DNA of 64,000 bases from contig CM034539.1 of assembly GCA_020002185.1 (NCBI GenBank), positions 2,054,758-2,118,757 of the forward strand. Direction: 5' to 3'. The DNA is from Paraescarpia echinospica (taxonomy: Eukaryota; Annelida; Polychaeta; Sabellida; Siboglinidae). Position numbers and translations under genes: made by a program. Shown here piece by piece: positions 25,254-37,885 of the stretch. Numbering within the stretch: position 1 is the stretch's first letter; every line of letters begins with the position of its first letter. The notes under the pieces were generated by a model. That model was given only the letters and a program-made list of their open reading frames with translations. It ran no database searches and was not told the origin of the DNA.

Positions 25254-25297
25254 CGCTTATATATTTAGTGAATGTTCCGAAAGGTCACGTGGGTGTA
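25254..25297 (-). promoter_or_regulatory. E-box plus TATA promoter of the 25.2-kb relic
   Basis: The minus strand carries ACACCCACGTGACCTTTC (core at 25280-25296) followed by AAATATATAAGC (about 25256-25266). The initiation region after it matches 39125-39175 almost base for base in its CG-rich segments. Confidence 0.6.
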
Positions 25298-25329
25298 TCG
25301 AACGAGCACGACCCTCAGAGTAGAAATTA

Positions 25330-25475
25330 GAGGTAGAGACTGTAGACTTGTACATCGAATACCAGGTCAAACCAATTTGCAAACAGGCAACCATATGCGT
25401 CTCGCACTGGACCAACAACTTCAAGATGCGTCGTTTCTCCTTGCACCGCTTGGGTGAGTTCAGCAGCGGAGACAT
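25330..25475 (-). pseudogene. SERTA-like relic
   Basis: The minus strand reads SPLLNSPKRCKEKRRILKLL followed by VQCETHMVACLQ. This parallels 38867-39033 (SPLLNTPKQRKEKRRILRLS...). Only the N-terminal part of the putative SERTA segment is preserved and there is no start codon. Confidence 0.4.
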
Positions 25476-25680
25476 TCGCTTGATGGGGCGATATTTGCCA
25501 CGATGTCAGGAGAAGGGGCAGAAGTAGCGACGGTTACAACAATGCACTCCTTTTCTTGTCGCTGAAACAGTGAGGAGATGAGCTTAATAATGAATGGTCA
25601 ACTGGTATGTATAAGAAAAAATATAATATTATGTTCTTTTGTATTTTTTTTAACAAAATGACATGAATAGCATTTGAACA

Positions 25681-26177
25681 CTATGGGAAGTTGACGCTAA
25701 CTATTATCTCTTCAAGTTGTTCTTTACGTCGCCGCTGTTTATCTTGGATCCTTTGGCAGTAGCCCTGCTTCACATGAACGTGACGATTCCTTTTATAGTT
25801 GAAGGTACTGCCACAAATACAGCAAGGATAAAGTTTAGCTTGCGCTGCTTCACATGAACGTGCCAACTCATTTTACAACTGAAGGTACTGCCACACATGC
25901 CACACATGCAACAGGTATAACGAGGCAAAAGCTTCCGACGCTTCGTCGGAGGTGATGACGTCATGTTGATGGATGGATTGGTTGACGGAGTTGGTGAATG
26001 AGACGAAATTGGTTTGGTCGTCGAACTGGTCGTTGAACTTGTCGTTGAACTGGTCGTTGGCTGTTGGTCCGGGTTGATTGTCAGGGTCGAGAGGTCGAGT
26101 TGGCCCGTGGCCGGAGAAGGCTGCGCCTTCGGTAGCAAACTCTCTTGTCGGACGTTATCACTAGTCATGTTGTTCAT
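25681..26177 (-). pseudogene. Two-finger zinc-finger protein, frameshifted
   Basis: It starts ATG at 26177 (MNNMTSDNVRQESLL). A Ser/Thr/Pro-rich linker has repeated TTSSTTSSTT and then a basic SPPTKRRKLLPRY. A first finger contains CCMCG...CGSTFSCKMSWHVHV, with a small internal duplication of CMCG. The frame is then lost. A second finger in another frame (25866-25681) has CCICGSTFNYKRNRHVHVKQ and a basic tail (QRRRKEQLEE). The paralogue at 38295-38663 is intact with one finger, so this copy gained a finger duplication and a frameshift. Confidence 0.75.
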
Positions 26178-26221
26178 CTTCCAAAATGTAAGATATAATG
26201 ACCAAAAAAAACAGACGCAGG

Positions 26222-26232
26222 CCTTTTATATC
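26222..26232 (-). promoter_or_regulatory. TATA box of the 26.18-kb zinc-finger relic
   Basis: The minus strand reads GATATAAAAGGCCTGCG, about 46-55 bases before the ATG at 26177. The paralogue has TTATAAAAGGCCTGCG at the same distance. Confidence 0.6.
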
Positions 26233-26530
26233 TCAAAATAGCTCTCAAACTATCCGCCTAGGACTTTGGCCTACATATTTAGTTCACGACTTATCCGTCA
26301 GGGGAAATTTGTTTTTCTCCATGTACTTGTCTATGTCTGTATCTATGAGTTCCTTTTCGGTTACCGATGGCAGGTTAAGCGTTTTACGACAGAAGCAAGT
26401 TTGAAACGTTTTACCGAAGAAGCACGACTACAGTACGGAATAAAGATAAAAACGTTCTAATGGGTCTTTATGTACTTGACCATTAATACGGTAAACTATA
26501 TAAATACTGGTACATCTTATCTGGAAGGTT

Positions 26531-28235
26531 ATTATGTTCCTGTACTGTTCTATCAGAACGCTTCACTTTGTTACGCGCCTGTTTCGAGAAAAGAGGTTTG
26601 ACACATTTGGTGTCAAGGCCACAGAGTCGACATTGCGCATCGTGAGTGTTTATTTATTTAATAACGATGTGAACGAAATTATATACATACGTACATACGT
26701 ATAGGTTAAGAACAACAGCATGATCAAATGCTGAAACAGTACAGTTGGTTTCTAAGCACAGATGAGATACATATGAGTCTTGGACAAGGAATACTACTTC
26801 AAAACAGTTTGGAACCAGTTTGCAATCAGTTTTCAAGCGGGCCCTCAAGTGAGATACGGCTGGTAAATATAAATGTTATATGTCGATACCCGGCTGTTCT
26901 TCCAACACACAGAGCATTCATTACGAGTTTATGCCAGTTTATACCGGTTAGTACCGTCAGTTTTGTAGTGTGCTGAAACAATTACCAAAGAAACTTCTAG
27001 AATGAAATTTTACAGGGGAATTTTCCACTCGCTATAACACGACGTCACTGACAATGACGTCGCATGATGGGGTTATATTCAAGCGCGACAGCTCAAAACA
27101 ATGGCTAACCAAATCACTACCTGTTTAACCAACTCACCTCGCGTACAAAATTACTGCGCATACCATGACGTCACATGATGGCATTACATTCAAGTGCGCA
27201 AGTTCAAAACGACGGCTAACCAAATCACTACCTCTTTAATTAACTCACCTCGCGTACAAAATTACTGCGCATACCATGACGTCATATGATGGGATTACAT
27301 TCAAGTGCGCAAATTCAAAACAATGGCTAACCAAAGCACTACCTGTTTGACCAACTCACCTCGCGTACAAAATTACTCCGTGTAGCAGTTTAATGACGTT
27401 ATACAGGGTGCGCACGCTCGCGCCCGCAACAAACAAACAACTCCAGACACGTCTCGAGTACGGGTTGAATAAGAGACACGACTTTAAGCACTACCGTATA
27501 ACAATAGCCTATATGTATGACAGTTAACATGGAGAAAATATGCTCTCTTTTAACATGGCAAAAGTTGGTAGGCTAGTTTTCAGAGGACAATTTGGGGTAA
27601 ATTGATACCTTCAACTCAATATGCCGTCGTATACCTTTACGATAATAGCTCCTATGCTTTAACATGGGGTACATTTTTTATCTTTTAACATAGGGAAATT
27701 TGGTAGGACAGGTTTCAGAGGATAATTTGGGGTAAATTGGTACCTCCAACTCAAAATGCCGTCGTATACCTTTATGATAATAGCTCCTATCCTTTAACAT
27801 GGGGAAAATTCCCTATCATTTAACATGGATAAAATGGCCTATCTTTTAACCTGGGGAAAAATGTCCTAACTTTTAATCTCGGCGCGCCCCTGAGCAAATC
27901 CCTATCTTTTAACATGGGGAAAATTTGCTATCTTTTAAAATAGTGAAATTTTGTAGGACAGGTTTCAGAGAATAATTTGAGGTAAATTGATACCTCCAAC
28001 TCAAAATGCCGTCGTATACCTTTACGACAATAGCTCCAATCCTTCAACATGGGGAAAATTCCCTATCCTTTAACATGGAGAAAATTCCCTATCATTTAAC
28101 ATGGATAAAATGGCCTATCTTTTAACCTGGGGAAAAATGTCCTAACTTTTAACGTGGGCGCGCCCCGGAGCAAATTCCCTATCTTTTAACATGGGATTTC
28201 CTGCGGGGTGCTCCAAGCATGCGCGCTGATTAACC
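26531..28235. repeat. Long arm repeat, same family as the 1-4.5 kb arms
   Basis: The inner end (GCTTCACTTTGTTACGCG) faces the zinc-finger cluster on the left. A segment shared with 1150-1470 follows. Then come three to four TGACGTCA tandem units (27040-27400), a GAGACACG box (about 27470), and an array of CCTTTAACATGG units to about 28195. The outer end reads CATGCGCGCTGATTAACCTATA. The reverse complement recurs at 63275-64000. Confidence 0.8.
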
Positions 28236-28240
28236 TATAT

Positions 28241-28900
28241 TACTACTGACAACTTTCGGCAAACAGAGAGAAAGCAGCGCAGACTGGGTTGAGACACACA
28301 TATCCGACATGGAGCCCGCCATTGAAGCGAAACGCACAGCACTATTGAACTACAAGAAGAACCCCAACGCAGCCACACTTGCTACTCTCAGAACAGCAAT
28401 ATCTACAACGCAAAGGACAGCTAGGAAATGCGCCAATGACTATTGGCAAAGTCTGTGCAACAGTATTCAGTTGTCATTCGATACTGGCGACATCAGAGGG
28501 ATGTATGTGAGAATAAAGACAGCTGTTGGACTTACCACAAAGAAGTCTGCCCCGCTGAACCGGTCCATGGTTGACATCATTGGGACAGTGCAGTATGTGA
28601 CCCGCGACAACAAACCAAGTGTTACGTCACATAGGCGTATTCTGCAGTCGAACCAAAAATAGTTGTCTACGTTACGTCAAGTCACTTCTATGATTTTGAC
28701 AAATGCATACCTCATAATCTCATCTATCAATGTCCAGTTTCTTTTCAGCTACAAATAAGCCAAAAGTAATACATTAAAACAGCTTTCAGTATTTATAACA
28801 AAAAAGTGGGCATCTGGAAAAATACTAATGCGCAATATCAGTAGACAAGTGCAAACACGTGTGCGACCCGCCAACCCTGTGGCTATGTCTCAACCTGCCA
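28241..28900 (+). pseudogene. LINE ORF2 fragment (endonuclease-RT linker)
   Basis: From 28309 the frame reads MEPAIEAKRTALLNYKKNP, then TARKCANDYWQSLCNSIQLS and GDIRGMYVRIKTAVG, typical of the segment before the RT core in this LINE group. It stops near 28660. A 3' part matches 22110-22290. It interrupts the boundary between arm repeat and palindrome arm and has no counterpart at 63.27 kb, so it inserted after the duplication. Confidence 0.7.
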
Positions 28901-29559
28901 TATCCCACCTATTGTGGGGGATCTTTCCTGGGGGTCCCACTTCCATAATTGTCCCGCTTCCTAATTTGCGGTCCAAATGTCCACTGTCTCTATTGGTGTC
29001 AGGTTTGTTTGTGTTATAAAAAGAACACAGAAAGAAGTGAATATTTTATATAGCAACAAACATTTTGTTTTATAATAGCTTTCTTGTTGATATCAAAACA
29101 TGATACAAAATATTAAGAACGTTATGTAAAATATATTATCATCTTGAGTTCTCCCTGTGAAGCTATATATAGTCACCGTCTAACGGCATCATACACAGGA
29201 TCGACTCACGTAAACCCAATAGTTTGGCATTACAGTGTTCTTTATACTGATGAACTTAACATAAGTTCAGTAATTAATAAAATGTATGTACATAACAATA
29301 CAATTCGAAAAGACTAACATAAGAGATGTGATTCCTGGGAAGGTGCAGAGTATTGTAGGCAGATAATAAAAGTAATGAAAACATTCTTAGAAGAGCTGAC
29401 TCTAATAGAAGACCAGGTGCAACATCACGAAAATACAAGGATAACTGTTAGTTGATGTATTGAGGAAGAGAGGATTAGACAATCTAGTGACGAAGGGAAA
29501 GATTGAGAGGAAAGAAGTCGAGATAATAAAAGACTAACATCCTTGTTTCCGTGTATTAT

Positions 29560-29825
29560 AAGAGTCATCACTGTCAGCAAATGTCATGTGATGGTGTCTG
29601 TGGCTATTGTGCCTATGTATCTTATGAGTCATCACGTCTCTATGACTAATGTGTCAATGTATCATAAGAGTCATCACTGTCAGCAGATGTCATTTGGTGA
29701 CATCTGAGATTCCTGTGTCTATGTATCATATAAATCATAACTATCAGTAAATGTCATTTGATGGTGTCTGTGGGTCATATAACTCTTGTGTCCAATGTCA
29801 CACGATTCGTCACTGTCAGCACCCT
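29560..29825. repeat. Minisatellite of ~85 bp (GTCATCACTGTCAGC)
   Basis: Three diverged units containing GTCATCACTGTCAGC, AAATGTCATTTGATGGTGTC and TATGTATCATA. The inverted counterpart is at 62700-63070. Confidence 0.7.
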
Positions 29826-29959
29826 GAAAACACAAGAATACTTTTATAGAATATTATTTCTGATAAAACACAAACAATTGTACAAAAAGTTATTTTCAGG
29901 CCCATATGAACCCTACAAATTTATAAGATAGCATGATTAAAACAAGAGAACATCAGCGT

Positions 29960-30205
29960 ACAAATCGAGAAAAGAAGATGGAGATGGGTTGGACATGAGC
30001 TTATAAACAAATGGAGAGAGAAACTGACTGATTGCCTTTACATGGATGTCAAAAGGGAAACTGAAAGTGGCTCGCCCAAAGACAAACTGGCGAGGAACAA
30101 TAGAAAGAGAGACGAACTTAAGTGGAAGACCTGGACTGAAGCCAAAATAGACAGAAACGTGACAAACTGGAGAAGTTGCACTGGGCCATGAGACCTGAAG
30201 AAGAT
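29960..30205 (+). pseudogene. RTE-like LINE ORF2 tail (left palindrome copy)
   Basis: The plus strand reads IEKRRWRWVGHELINKW, later ARNNRKRDELKWKTWTEA and IDRNVTNWRSCTGP before a stop. This is the WxGH...W..A..DR..WR tail of RTE-clade ORFs. Only about 80 codons remain. Confidence 0.65.
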
Positions 30206-30925
30206 AGGTAAGTTAATCATGATGAAAGTATTTGTATAGAGTTCAATCAATTAAAATTGCTCTTGGGTGCTTTATATACATTCATACTAATATTCTATTA
30301 TAAAGAAATGCTAACAAAATAATTAATGTTAAAACATTATATAACACTGATATATATGGTAAGTAATACAATAACAAACACTAAAATGATCACAAAACTG
30401 CTAACAAAATGAATATGCTAAGATATTCTAAAAACTACTTTAGTAATACATAGTGGCAGATCAAGAAAGCGAGGCTGGGGGAACAAAAACCTGCACTGGC
30501 AGCCGAACCAAATGCTGTAGTCAAAATGTGGTCGCTGCCGTGCCGCCATAACTTGAGCCGCTGTCATGTCTGGACTGGTGACATCGGAAGACGGGGGACG
30601 GGGGTGCTATTGAGAATGTTTCGTCTCTTTCAGCCATAATTTCACCTTCCTCGCACTGTCTCCTACATTGGCTCGACTGTTACTACTGGAAGACGGGGGT
30701 GGGGCGGTTTTCATTTGTTTTCACCGCCGCGTCGCTGTAACTTCAGCATTATAACCTGAACGGGGGCACATTTCCAATGGTCTACGGGGTCACGTTGACC
30801 CAATATAAAACGTCTGCAGGCACGCAAAATTCCTAAATTCCCCCTGGCCCCCTCGATCCGCCTACGACACTAACAGATTGAACATAAGTATGCTAAGAAA
30901 ACTAACATAATAACATGTGCAATAT

Positions 30926-31139
30926 CTAACATAAGGGCAATGTAAATAGAAGAACCTGAGACAGGTTACGGTAACATCCGAGTTTGAAGCGTACAAGGTC
31001 CCCCCACAAGAGATTGGTGTGACAGGAGGGACACTGTCCATCCACCGGCAGGAGCTGATCCTGACTGTCAGCAAGGAAGGCCTGAGCCAGACGCAGGGTG
31101 TGACTACACATGTCACAGTCTGGCTTCAGACACTGCAGG
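30926..31139 (-). pseudogene. Captured exon of SLX1 (C-terminal zinc domain)
   Basis: After an acceptor-like ACACCCTGCAG the minus strand reads CLKPDCDMCSHTLRLAQAFL, then QDQLLPVDGQCPSCHTNLLW and GDLVRFKLGCY. This matches the SLX1 structure-specific endonuclease C-terminal RING-like domain (CLA..FL...LLPVxGxCPxC..LLWGDLxR..GC). A GTAACC donor-like sequence follows. No GIY-YIG nuclease domain is nearby. I read this as a host exon carried by the duplicated segment. The right-arm copy (61595-61640) has lost most of it. Confidence 0.7.
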
Positions 31140-31299
31140 GTGTTACTTGTTACCAGAAACAAACTGCAGACATGTCACATATGTAGGAAAGAAAGTAACA
31201 GACAAACAGTAACGGATAGAAAGTAACGCATTTTTATATCACTATAATGTTTTATGTAATATAAACATACTTTTGTGTTAAAATATTGTGTGTTTAAAA

Positions 31300-31960
31300 G
31301 GTATACAATTATTTATTTAAAAAATTAACATTCAGATTAATAAATATCAGCAAACCCTGAATGAAACGCAGAAAACTGTAGACAAGTGAAATCTGAGATA
31401 GAATGTGGCATTTTAAGGACATGAACCATGGTGAAAAGTATTGAGGTGCTGGTAGAGAACAACAGTTTCATAATGTGGAAATTCTGTCACTTTTTGTCCC
31501 TTACGTTTTCCTGTTACTAGTTTTCTGATTACCGTGACGTTACACGGCTACATCGTTAAGAGAAGAACCATTTAGTATGTAATCCCGTGGTCAGATGATT
31601 TAAAATCAGGAAAACAATTATATTATTAATTGCTAAGATTACATCTACCTCTTTAGATGTTGACCACATGGTTTACAATGCCAACATAAATAAGTTATTT
31701 TCTGTTCTGCTTTAAAAGTTATACTTTTGTTACAGTTTGACATTTCTGGGCTAAGGGAGTTCCAGTAACTGTGCATGGGAAAACATTACACTAGAAAATG
31801 TCAGTTTTGACTGATGGGTTAGTGAAGTGGTGGTGACCGTTTAATCTGGTGAGGCGAGTGGACTTGTTGTGATAGTTTCACAAACTGACGGCGATTTATT
31901 TGTGTAGCGCTTTGTGGTAGACCGAAAGTCTCGCGACTTTCCTTTGGTTCTGGAGGGTTG
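31300..31960. other. No recognisable gene
   Basis: Palindrome-arm DNA shared with 60.9-61.5 kb in inverted form, with no coding signal. Confidence 0.35.
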
Positions 31961-31984
31961 GACAGTTTAGTGCGGTTAGCCCAC

Positions 31985-32220
31985 CCAGTGGTTTGGACAT
32001 GTATGCCATATACCAAACGAAAACCTCATAAAATAGCTTTCAAGGAAGACTTTAAAGGACACAGAAAAAGAGGAAGGCCGCGGAGGACTGACCAAGTTAG
32101 GCTGGACACTGGACTCCGGCTGTTAATAGCAGATAGGTGTGTTCTAGACAGGACAAAATGGAGGGGTTTAAGAAGATTGCCACCCAGAGAATTAACTCTA
32201 AATGGCAGGTGGACAAAGAA
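31985..32220 (+). pseudogene. Second RTE-like LINE tail (left palindrome copy)
   Basis: The plus frame reads IAFKEDFKGHRKRGRPRRTD, then LLIADRCVLDRTKWRGLRRL: the GHRKRGRPRxxW and A.DR..W elements of an RTE ORF C-terminus. The upstream catalytic part is absent. Confidence 0.65.
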
Positions 32221-32339
32221 GCCCTTTGGCTTATCAAGAGTCCAACCCTTTTATCTACGTGTATCCCGTCCTTCTGAGGTATGTTTCGATTTTATTTTAA
32301 AACATATTCACGCTACTAGCACCCACACAATCAGCAGAT

Positions 32340-34216
32340 AATCTGTTCCATTAATTTACAGTCCTTTGTGAAAACGAGAACTTTCTTCTATCTAATCTGC
32401 ACTGCATCGTTACTAATGTAACTTCATTTCCTCTAGTCCTTCGATCTTTCCTAATTGAACAAAACATATTTCTATTAATATTTTTATAACCATTGAATAT
32501 TTTAATCACTTCTATCTGATCTCCTCTCAATATCCTAGTCTCTAGTGTTGTTAAACGACATTCTTGTAGGCGTATTTTATAACTAAGATCACTCAGTTTT
32601 GGTATTTGGTATAATTTTAGCTGCTCTCCTCTGTATCCTTTGTACTCTTTCTAACATATCTATGCCCTTCTTACGATATGGCCTCCACGCTTGAAAACAA
32701 TATTCTAAATGAGGCTTAACTATTGTTTTGCACAGCGGTATTGCTAGTTCTTTTTCCTTATATGCTATATTTCGTCTAACTAATCCAAAGATTTGATTTC
32801 CCCTTGAAGCTGCAATTCCGGACTCCACTGAAACCTTCATATCAGCACTTATGGTTAACCCAAAGTCCTTTTCTTTTGCAGTAATATTTAAAACAATACC
32901 CCCATTGTATACTGTTCATCTTCGTTATCATGTCCTGTGTGGAGGCATTCACATTTCCCAAAATTTACCACTTTTCAGACCATTTTATAAAACTGTCAAG
33001 ATAGAAGCAACCTGTCCCACTGTCAACAGATCGAAGCAGGTTCTCTGATAATACTGCTGCACCCTTTCCGCTTAGAGGGAGGCCATGTCTCATGTACAAA
33101 TCTTCCCTCCCAACAAAGTACCCCCATATATCAATGAACCCCACCCTCTCTTCTTCACACATCTGCTCAACTAGTGCGTTGATCGCCGTCCTCTTGCAGT
33201 TTATGTATGTTGCCCCCCTTCCTCTCATTACTGGCAAAATTCCTGAGAGAATAATTTGTTCGACTGTTGTCTTCTTTAACTTCCTCACTTACTCTCTGTA
33301 CTTCTGTACTATCCCAGTTGTTCCCTCCTTATCTGCATTATTTGTCCCTGCCTGGACTAGTATAGACTCTCCCTTGCTATGCCCCAATACCTTCTTTACA
33401 CTTCCAGTCACATGTTCTACCTTAACCCCCGGTAGACAAACAACGACGTCCTCCCCCTGGCTTAGTGTCTTATCTTTCGTTCTCAAAATAGAGTCGCACG
33501 TGAACACCCTCTCTTTCTCATTGCCCCCTCAATCACTGCCCCAGAGTAGCTCCTTCTCCGGTTTGCATCTATCTGGTTGTTGTCTTTTCCCCATGCCGTC
33601 TTCTCTCCTGTTACATTCTCTTCCGATCCATTCTTCCCTGTCGCTTTTTGTCTTGTTACCTTTCCTCCTGTCATCGTCCCTTTTATTGACTTCTCTTCTA
33701 TCACATTTGCTCTTTCTTCCTTCCCTCCCTTCATCTTTCCTCCCATCACATTTTATTCTCTCCTCTCCAGTCCCATTTTCCCTTCCTCCTTCTCTACGGT
33801 CACTTTCTCCCCTGTCACCTTCACGCCTGTCACGTTTTCTGTCGTCGATTTTCCAATTTCTTCCCCTCCAATCACCTTCCCCCCTCTCAGTCTCCTTTCC
33901 CCAGTCTTCTTGCCACTACTCTTCTCCTTCAGTCTCAAAGTATTCCCACCTCCTTTCCTGTTGTCTCTCTCCATTCCACCTGTCTCCTTGTTAATTTTAA
34001 TCTTCATCCCCTTCTCAATATCTCTTAACCTAACTTTCTCCTTCTGCAGACACTCCACCTTCCAACACCCCAGGCACTGAAAGGTGAATCCCTCCTTCTT
34101 GGTTTCTGTCCATGACTTCCCTTAGCCGGACAGTGCAAAATCCACCCAGCTGTGGCAGTGATCACACACCAAGTGTCGCTTTGCTTTGACTTTCCGCTTG
34201 CAAGGCGCCATATCAA
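32340..34216 (-). pseudogene. CR1-type LINE: ORF1 zinc finger and esterase fused to ORF2 tail (left copy)
   Basis: Reading 34216 to 32340, a CDHCHSWVDF...FQCLGC zinc-finger region comes first. A Lys/Glu/Thr-rich linker follows (repeated GEKVT-like phrases, 34058-33753). Then an SGNH-type esterase with DSILRTKD, GTNNADKEGTTGIV and GILPVMRGRGAT, but the DxxH block has become HGLP. After SVDSGTGCFYLD the frame passes directly to ORF2 C-terminal sequence (KWSEKW..., GLVRRNIAYKEKELAIPL, HLEYCFQAWRPY), so the polymerase core is deleted. Frameshifts separate the parts. The same junction is found in the right copy. Confidence 0.75.
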
Positions 34217-35040
34217 TATAAGAATTTATCAATCAATATTTCCACATGTTTTCTTACTTTTTCTGCACCAAGAATTCACCACGAACTACATCCTCTAAAG
34301 GGTGTCACATACACGACGATTGCGACGGTTGAAATTTATATATGCATTTAAGTCAAGTAAGTCAACCCACCTTGATGGGGCAATGGCAGACAGCGCAGAC
34401 TCTACACCGGTCAGCTGTAGTCACTCCCTCCTCTTGTGTCGTGGCCACTGTCTTACTGACCACAGGTCCGTAAGCGGTCGCCATATGCGTGAGGGGCAGG
34501 CGCAGGGATCAAAGTTGAGCTGGTATTCCTGCTTTTGTTTACAGTTGCAGGCTGAAAGTAAGTTCTCCCAATTTCTCCAAACTGGTCAATAGGTAAAATA
34601 ACTGGTACAAATGTGAAGGAAGCATAGTCACTCAGGTAGCACCACATGCTGCATTAATATAGGATTATTACGCTGTGTTTTTGATAATTTAATTGACTAC
34701 CACTACTATACAAATGTACATCACTTCACCATGCCGATTCATTGTGATGATACGACATGCTTCTTGGTGCATTTTGAACGGTCACTGTTGTCTCAAAAAT
34801 GCAATTTTATCCAAAACATAATGTAATAATGCTACATCAGTGCACCAGATGGCGCTACCAGTTCAATTTCAGTATTGCCTATCGCTGGGTGACTTTGCTT
34901 CCTCATTCCAATGCTTTGTCGGTAGTTTGTTTCTGATTTGCAAGTGTTCGTACATTTGTAATAGTTTTGTTTTGGGTCTGTGTGTCTTTGTACAGCTGTA
35001 TGTTTGTTTCTACATGTGTCTCGCACTCTGTGTGTTGGCT
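34217..35040. other. Palindrome arm; holds the unoccupied Polinton site
   Basis: No gene is called. Around 34853-34864 the sequence (reverse complement AAATTGAACTGGTAGCGC) matches the left and right flanks of the Polinton joined across one copy of the target (CAGGTA there, CTGGTA here). Confidence 0.6.
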
Positions 35041-35049
35041 ACGTTCCAG

Positions 35050-35129
35050 GCAGCTATGGAGGGTGCGTTAGACTACGCGGGAAAAAGGGAAGCATTTGGA
35101 CCCCCATTGCCAAATTACAAGCTATACAG
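35050..35129 (+). pseudogene. Captured acyl-CoA dehydrogenase exon (left copy)
   Basis: After acceptor TTGGCTACGTTCCAG the 80-nt exon reads AAMEGALDYAGKREAFG and ends at a GTTAGC donor. The intact frame, seen in the right copy, continues APIAKLQAIQ. This is the flavoprotein C-terminal helical segment of short-chain acyl-CoA dehydrogenase (ALxYAxxRxAFGxPIxxLQxIQ). The left copy has lost one base after AFG and is frameshifted. No other exons of the gene are visible. Confidence 0.7.
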
Positions 35130-35446
35130 GTTAGCATGATAATCGCTGCAGTTTTATAGATGAGTATTATGATTTATTACTTAGTAGTATAGCTATTTCG
35201 GCTTATAGCTGATACTTACATGTATATGACAAATTGTTGTCAGAGTGCTTACTAAAATCAGGTATAGATGAATCATATTATTAAATAATGTTCTAATCTC
35301 TAGTGAGTTAATAGTTCAAGTAATAATTTTCTGAAATCAGTTTGTTGAAAGAGTGCACACGTTTGTTTAAAAACATCAAAAGATTTATGTTGATCTTTAC
35401 ATCGAGTAACTTGTAAAAGTGTGAACAGACGTATGCTATAGTATCA

Positions 35447-35889
<443 letters not shown>

Positions 35890-36420
35890 TCATGTATAGT
35901 CTAGCCATTGAGAATGCTCTCTTGGCACATGCTGGTTGCCCACAGTGGACGGCAACAATAAAATCATCTGCCTGGTTACACAGTTTGACAAAGAGTATGC
36001 AGGACGCATTCGAATGTTGACATGAATACGGTTTCTAAGGCTACTACCAAACTCAACAAAGAAAGAGGTTGCATATATTAGAGTACCTTCTGGCCGGAAT
36101 GCCTTCTGTATCAAGAATTCATATTGCACATCACCTGGTTGACATGGCAAGACACATTTCTGAGAACATGTTGTACAACTTTCTACAGGGTATCTCCTCA
36201 GTAAGTAGCCTGACGTACAGCTGATGACATTCTTCTCAGCTACACTCGGTGGTGACAAGCTAACATCGAGTGAGCTCACTGAGCTGTCATTAACTTCATG
36301 CTCGACATCACTGCATCGTTTGTTTATGTGTGTGCAACACATGTGATTTAAAGTCAACAATATTTGATCCGAGTCAGCTTGGCAGTGTGCAGAATCAATT
36401 GGTCTGAGCAACTGATCCAC
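35890..36420 (-). pseudogene. Transposase-like C-terminal fragment (P/THAP9-type, tentative)
   Basis: A 176-codon frame contains VISCTSGYLLRRYPVESCTT followed by CSQKC. This resembles the V.Y.(A/S)GYL.RK....C..C element in the C-terminal part of P-element/THAP9-type transposases. The catalytic region and THAP finger are absent, and the start is an arbitrary ATG. The assignment is weak; a hAT or Kolobok origin is possible. Confidence 0.35.
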
Positions 36421-36649
36421 AACGACCTGGCGAATGGCAGCCCTAAATTACTGGGGATCAGGATTATATCGGTTAACATCCTTACCCTGATAATCGAGAA
36501 CATGTTTTCAACGAAGTCTTGATTTAGGCAGCTGGTTAAGAGAATTTAAACCCATTAAGTTCTTTCCAAAGTTGAATCAATGCACTCACTGACATCTTCC
36601 AATCTTCTAAACAAGGAACGGATTTGCCATCCGGCTTGGAGACCGAATT

Positions 36650-36745
36650 TAGAAACGTCAGAAGTAGTATGTGCGGTCCCTTAGCGCGTATGCTGAAGCC
36701 CCTCGGTGCAAATCCCATGTTAAAAGATAGGGATTTGCACCGGGG
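36650..36745. repeat. Stray copy of the arm-family outer unit
   Basis: CCATGTTAAAAGATAGGG is flanked by inverted GGTGCAAATCC / GGATTTGCACC, followed by GGGGCGC. It is closely related to the outer ends near 28195 and 63310, and suggests a remnant of another element just left of the 37.8-40.5 kb cluster. Confidence 0.5.
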
Positions 36746-37795
36746 CGCTCACAAATCCTAGCGGAATTTCTGTAAACTAAAATAGCGCCCCTATCGGAAT
36801 TTTGATGAACTGAAATACCACCCCTGGCGGACAAGTGGATAACTACACATAGAAGTATTGCATAAATTCGTGCTTCTTAGTTTTGGCCAATAGAGCCACC
36901 TTGCGGAATTTTGCTGAAATAAATATATAGACCAAAGTTCAGTACTGCTGAACTTCGTGTCTCTTGTTTTTTTACTAATAGCGTCAGTGGCGACTCCTGA
37001 CGGATATATCATGAACTACAAATATCACCCTAGCGGATAAGTCATTAACTAAATATGGGTCCTGTCTAAATTGGTGCATCTTATTTATTAAAATTGGCGC
37101 CGTTTGGTGGATAGATCATTAACTAAAATTACTCCTAACGTATATAGCATAAACTAAGTATCAATACTGCTCAAATTTGTGCCTTTTATTTATTTTTACT
37201 ATGCAGATTGGTCAAACACGTCAATAATTATGTCATTGCGCATACGCAATGGTGTCTTATCTTATATGTGATAGGTTGTGAACAATTGTTGAAGTATAGC
37301 GCCCCCTAGCCTATACATTTAAAACTATAAAATACGTCCAATCATGACGGTAGAGAACTAGTAAAATAATAAAATTATGTCATTTCTAATTACCATACAG
37401 ATCTACGACCTTCCCATCATCCTGTTTGTAATTTTTTGCCTATCAATGTCTCTTATTATTAGTATACGTCGACTGCTTCCTGTATTAACAAACAGTTGTT
37501 TGTAAATTTTTGCGTACCTATATATGTTATTAATAGTAGACGTGAAGTGATTCCTGAACATGTAACATTCTTTCGGACATATTTATCAACAAAATCAAGG
37601 TTTCCCTATTTTTTTTAATTTAACAATTATATAGTTTTACATAGGAAATTTGCACTTACCTGAGTTGATTGCCCGGTTTCAAGCTGGTATGAACTTGTAT
37701 TCGCTGTCCAAGTCTCATCTACTCTACAGTCCGTGCGTGTGTAGTTTCTACTTTGTAATCCGCGCGTGTATTTTTACTCTGACGTTCGTTCTTAC
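36746..37795. other. No recognisable gene
   Basis: AT-rich DNA with repeated short phrases such as CGGAATTTTG...GAACTAAAAT (about 36760-37140), which may be a degenerate repeat. Short chance frames only. Confidence 0.3.
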
Positions 37796-37799
37796 TCGG

Positions 37800-37845
37800 C
37801 ACGCCCACGTGACCTTTATGTTCGGTCGAACTGTTACAAAAGACC
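37800..37845 (+). promoter_or_regulatory. E-box promoter cassette
   Basis: CACGCCCACGTGACCTTTAT is followed by GTCGAACTGTTACAAAAGACC. At 38232-38254 the corresponding sequence is GTCGAACTGTTATAAAAGGCC, so this TATA box carries one substitution. The next ATG is at 37886. Confidence 0.55.
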
Positions 37846-37885
37846 TGCGTCAGCTTTTGTTATCATTATATGTTACATTTTGAAA

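Noticed and set aside
33092..34080. A 300-codon Ser/Pro/Leu-rich plus-strand frame and an overlapping 167-codon frame
   Set aside because: They are antisense to the CR1 ORF1 linker and esterase; the composition is the complement of a Lys/Glu-rich repeat. The same shadow appears at 58664-59461.
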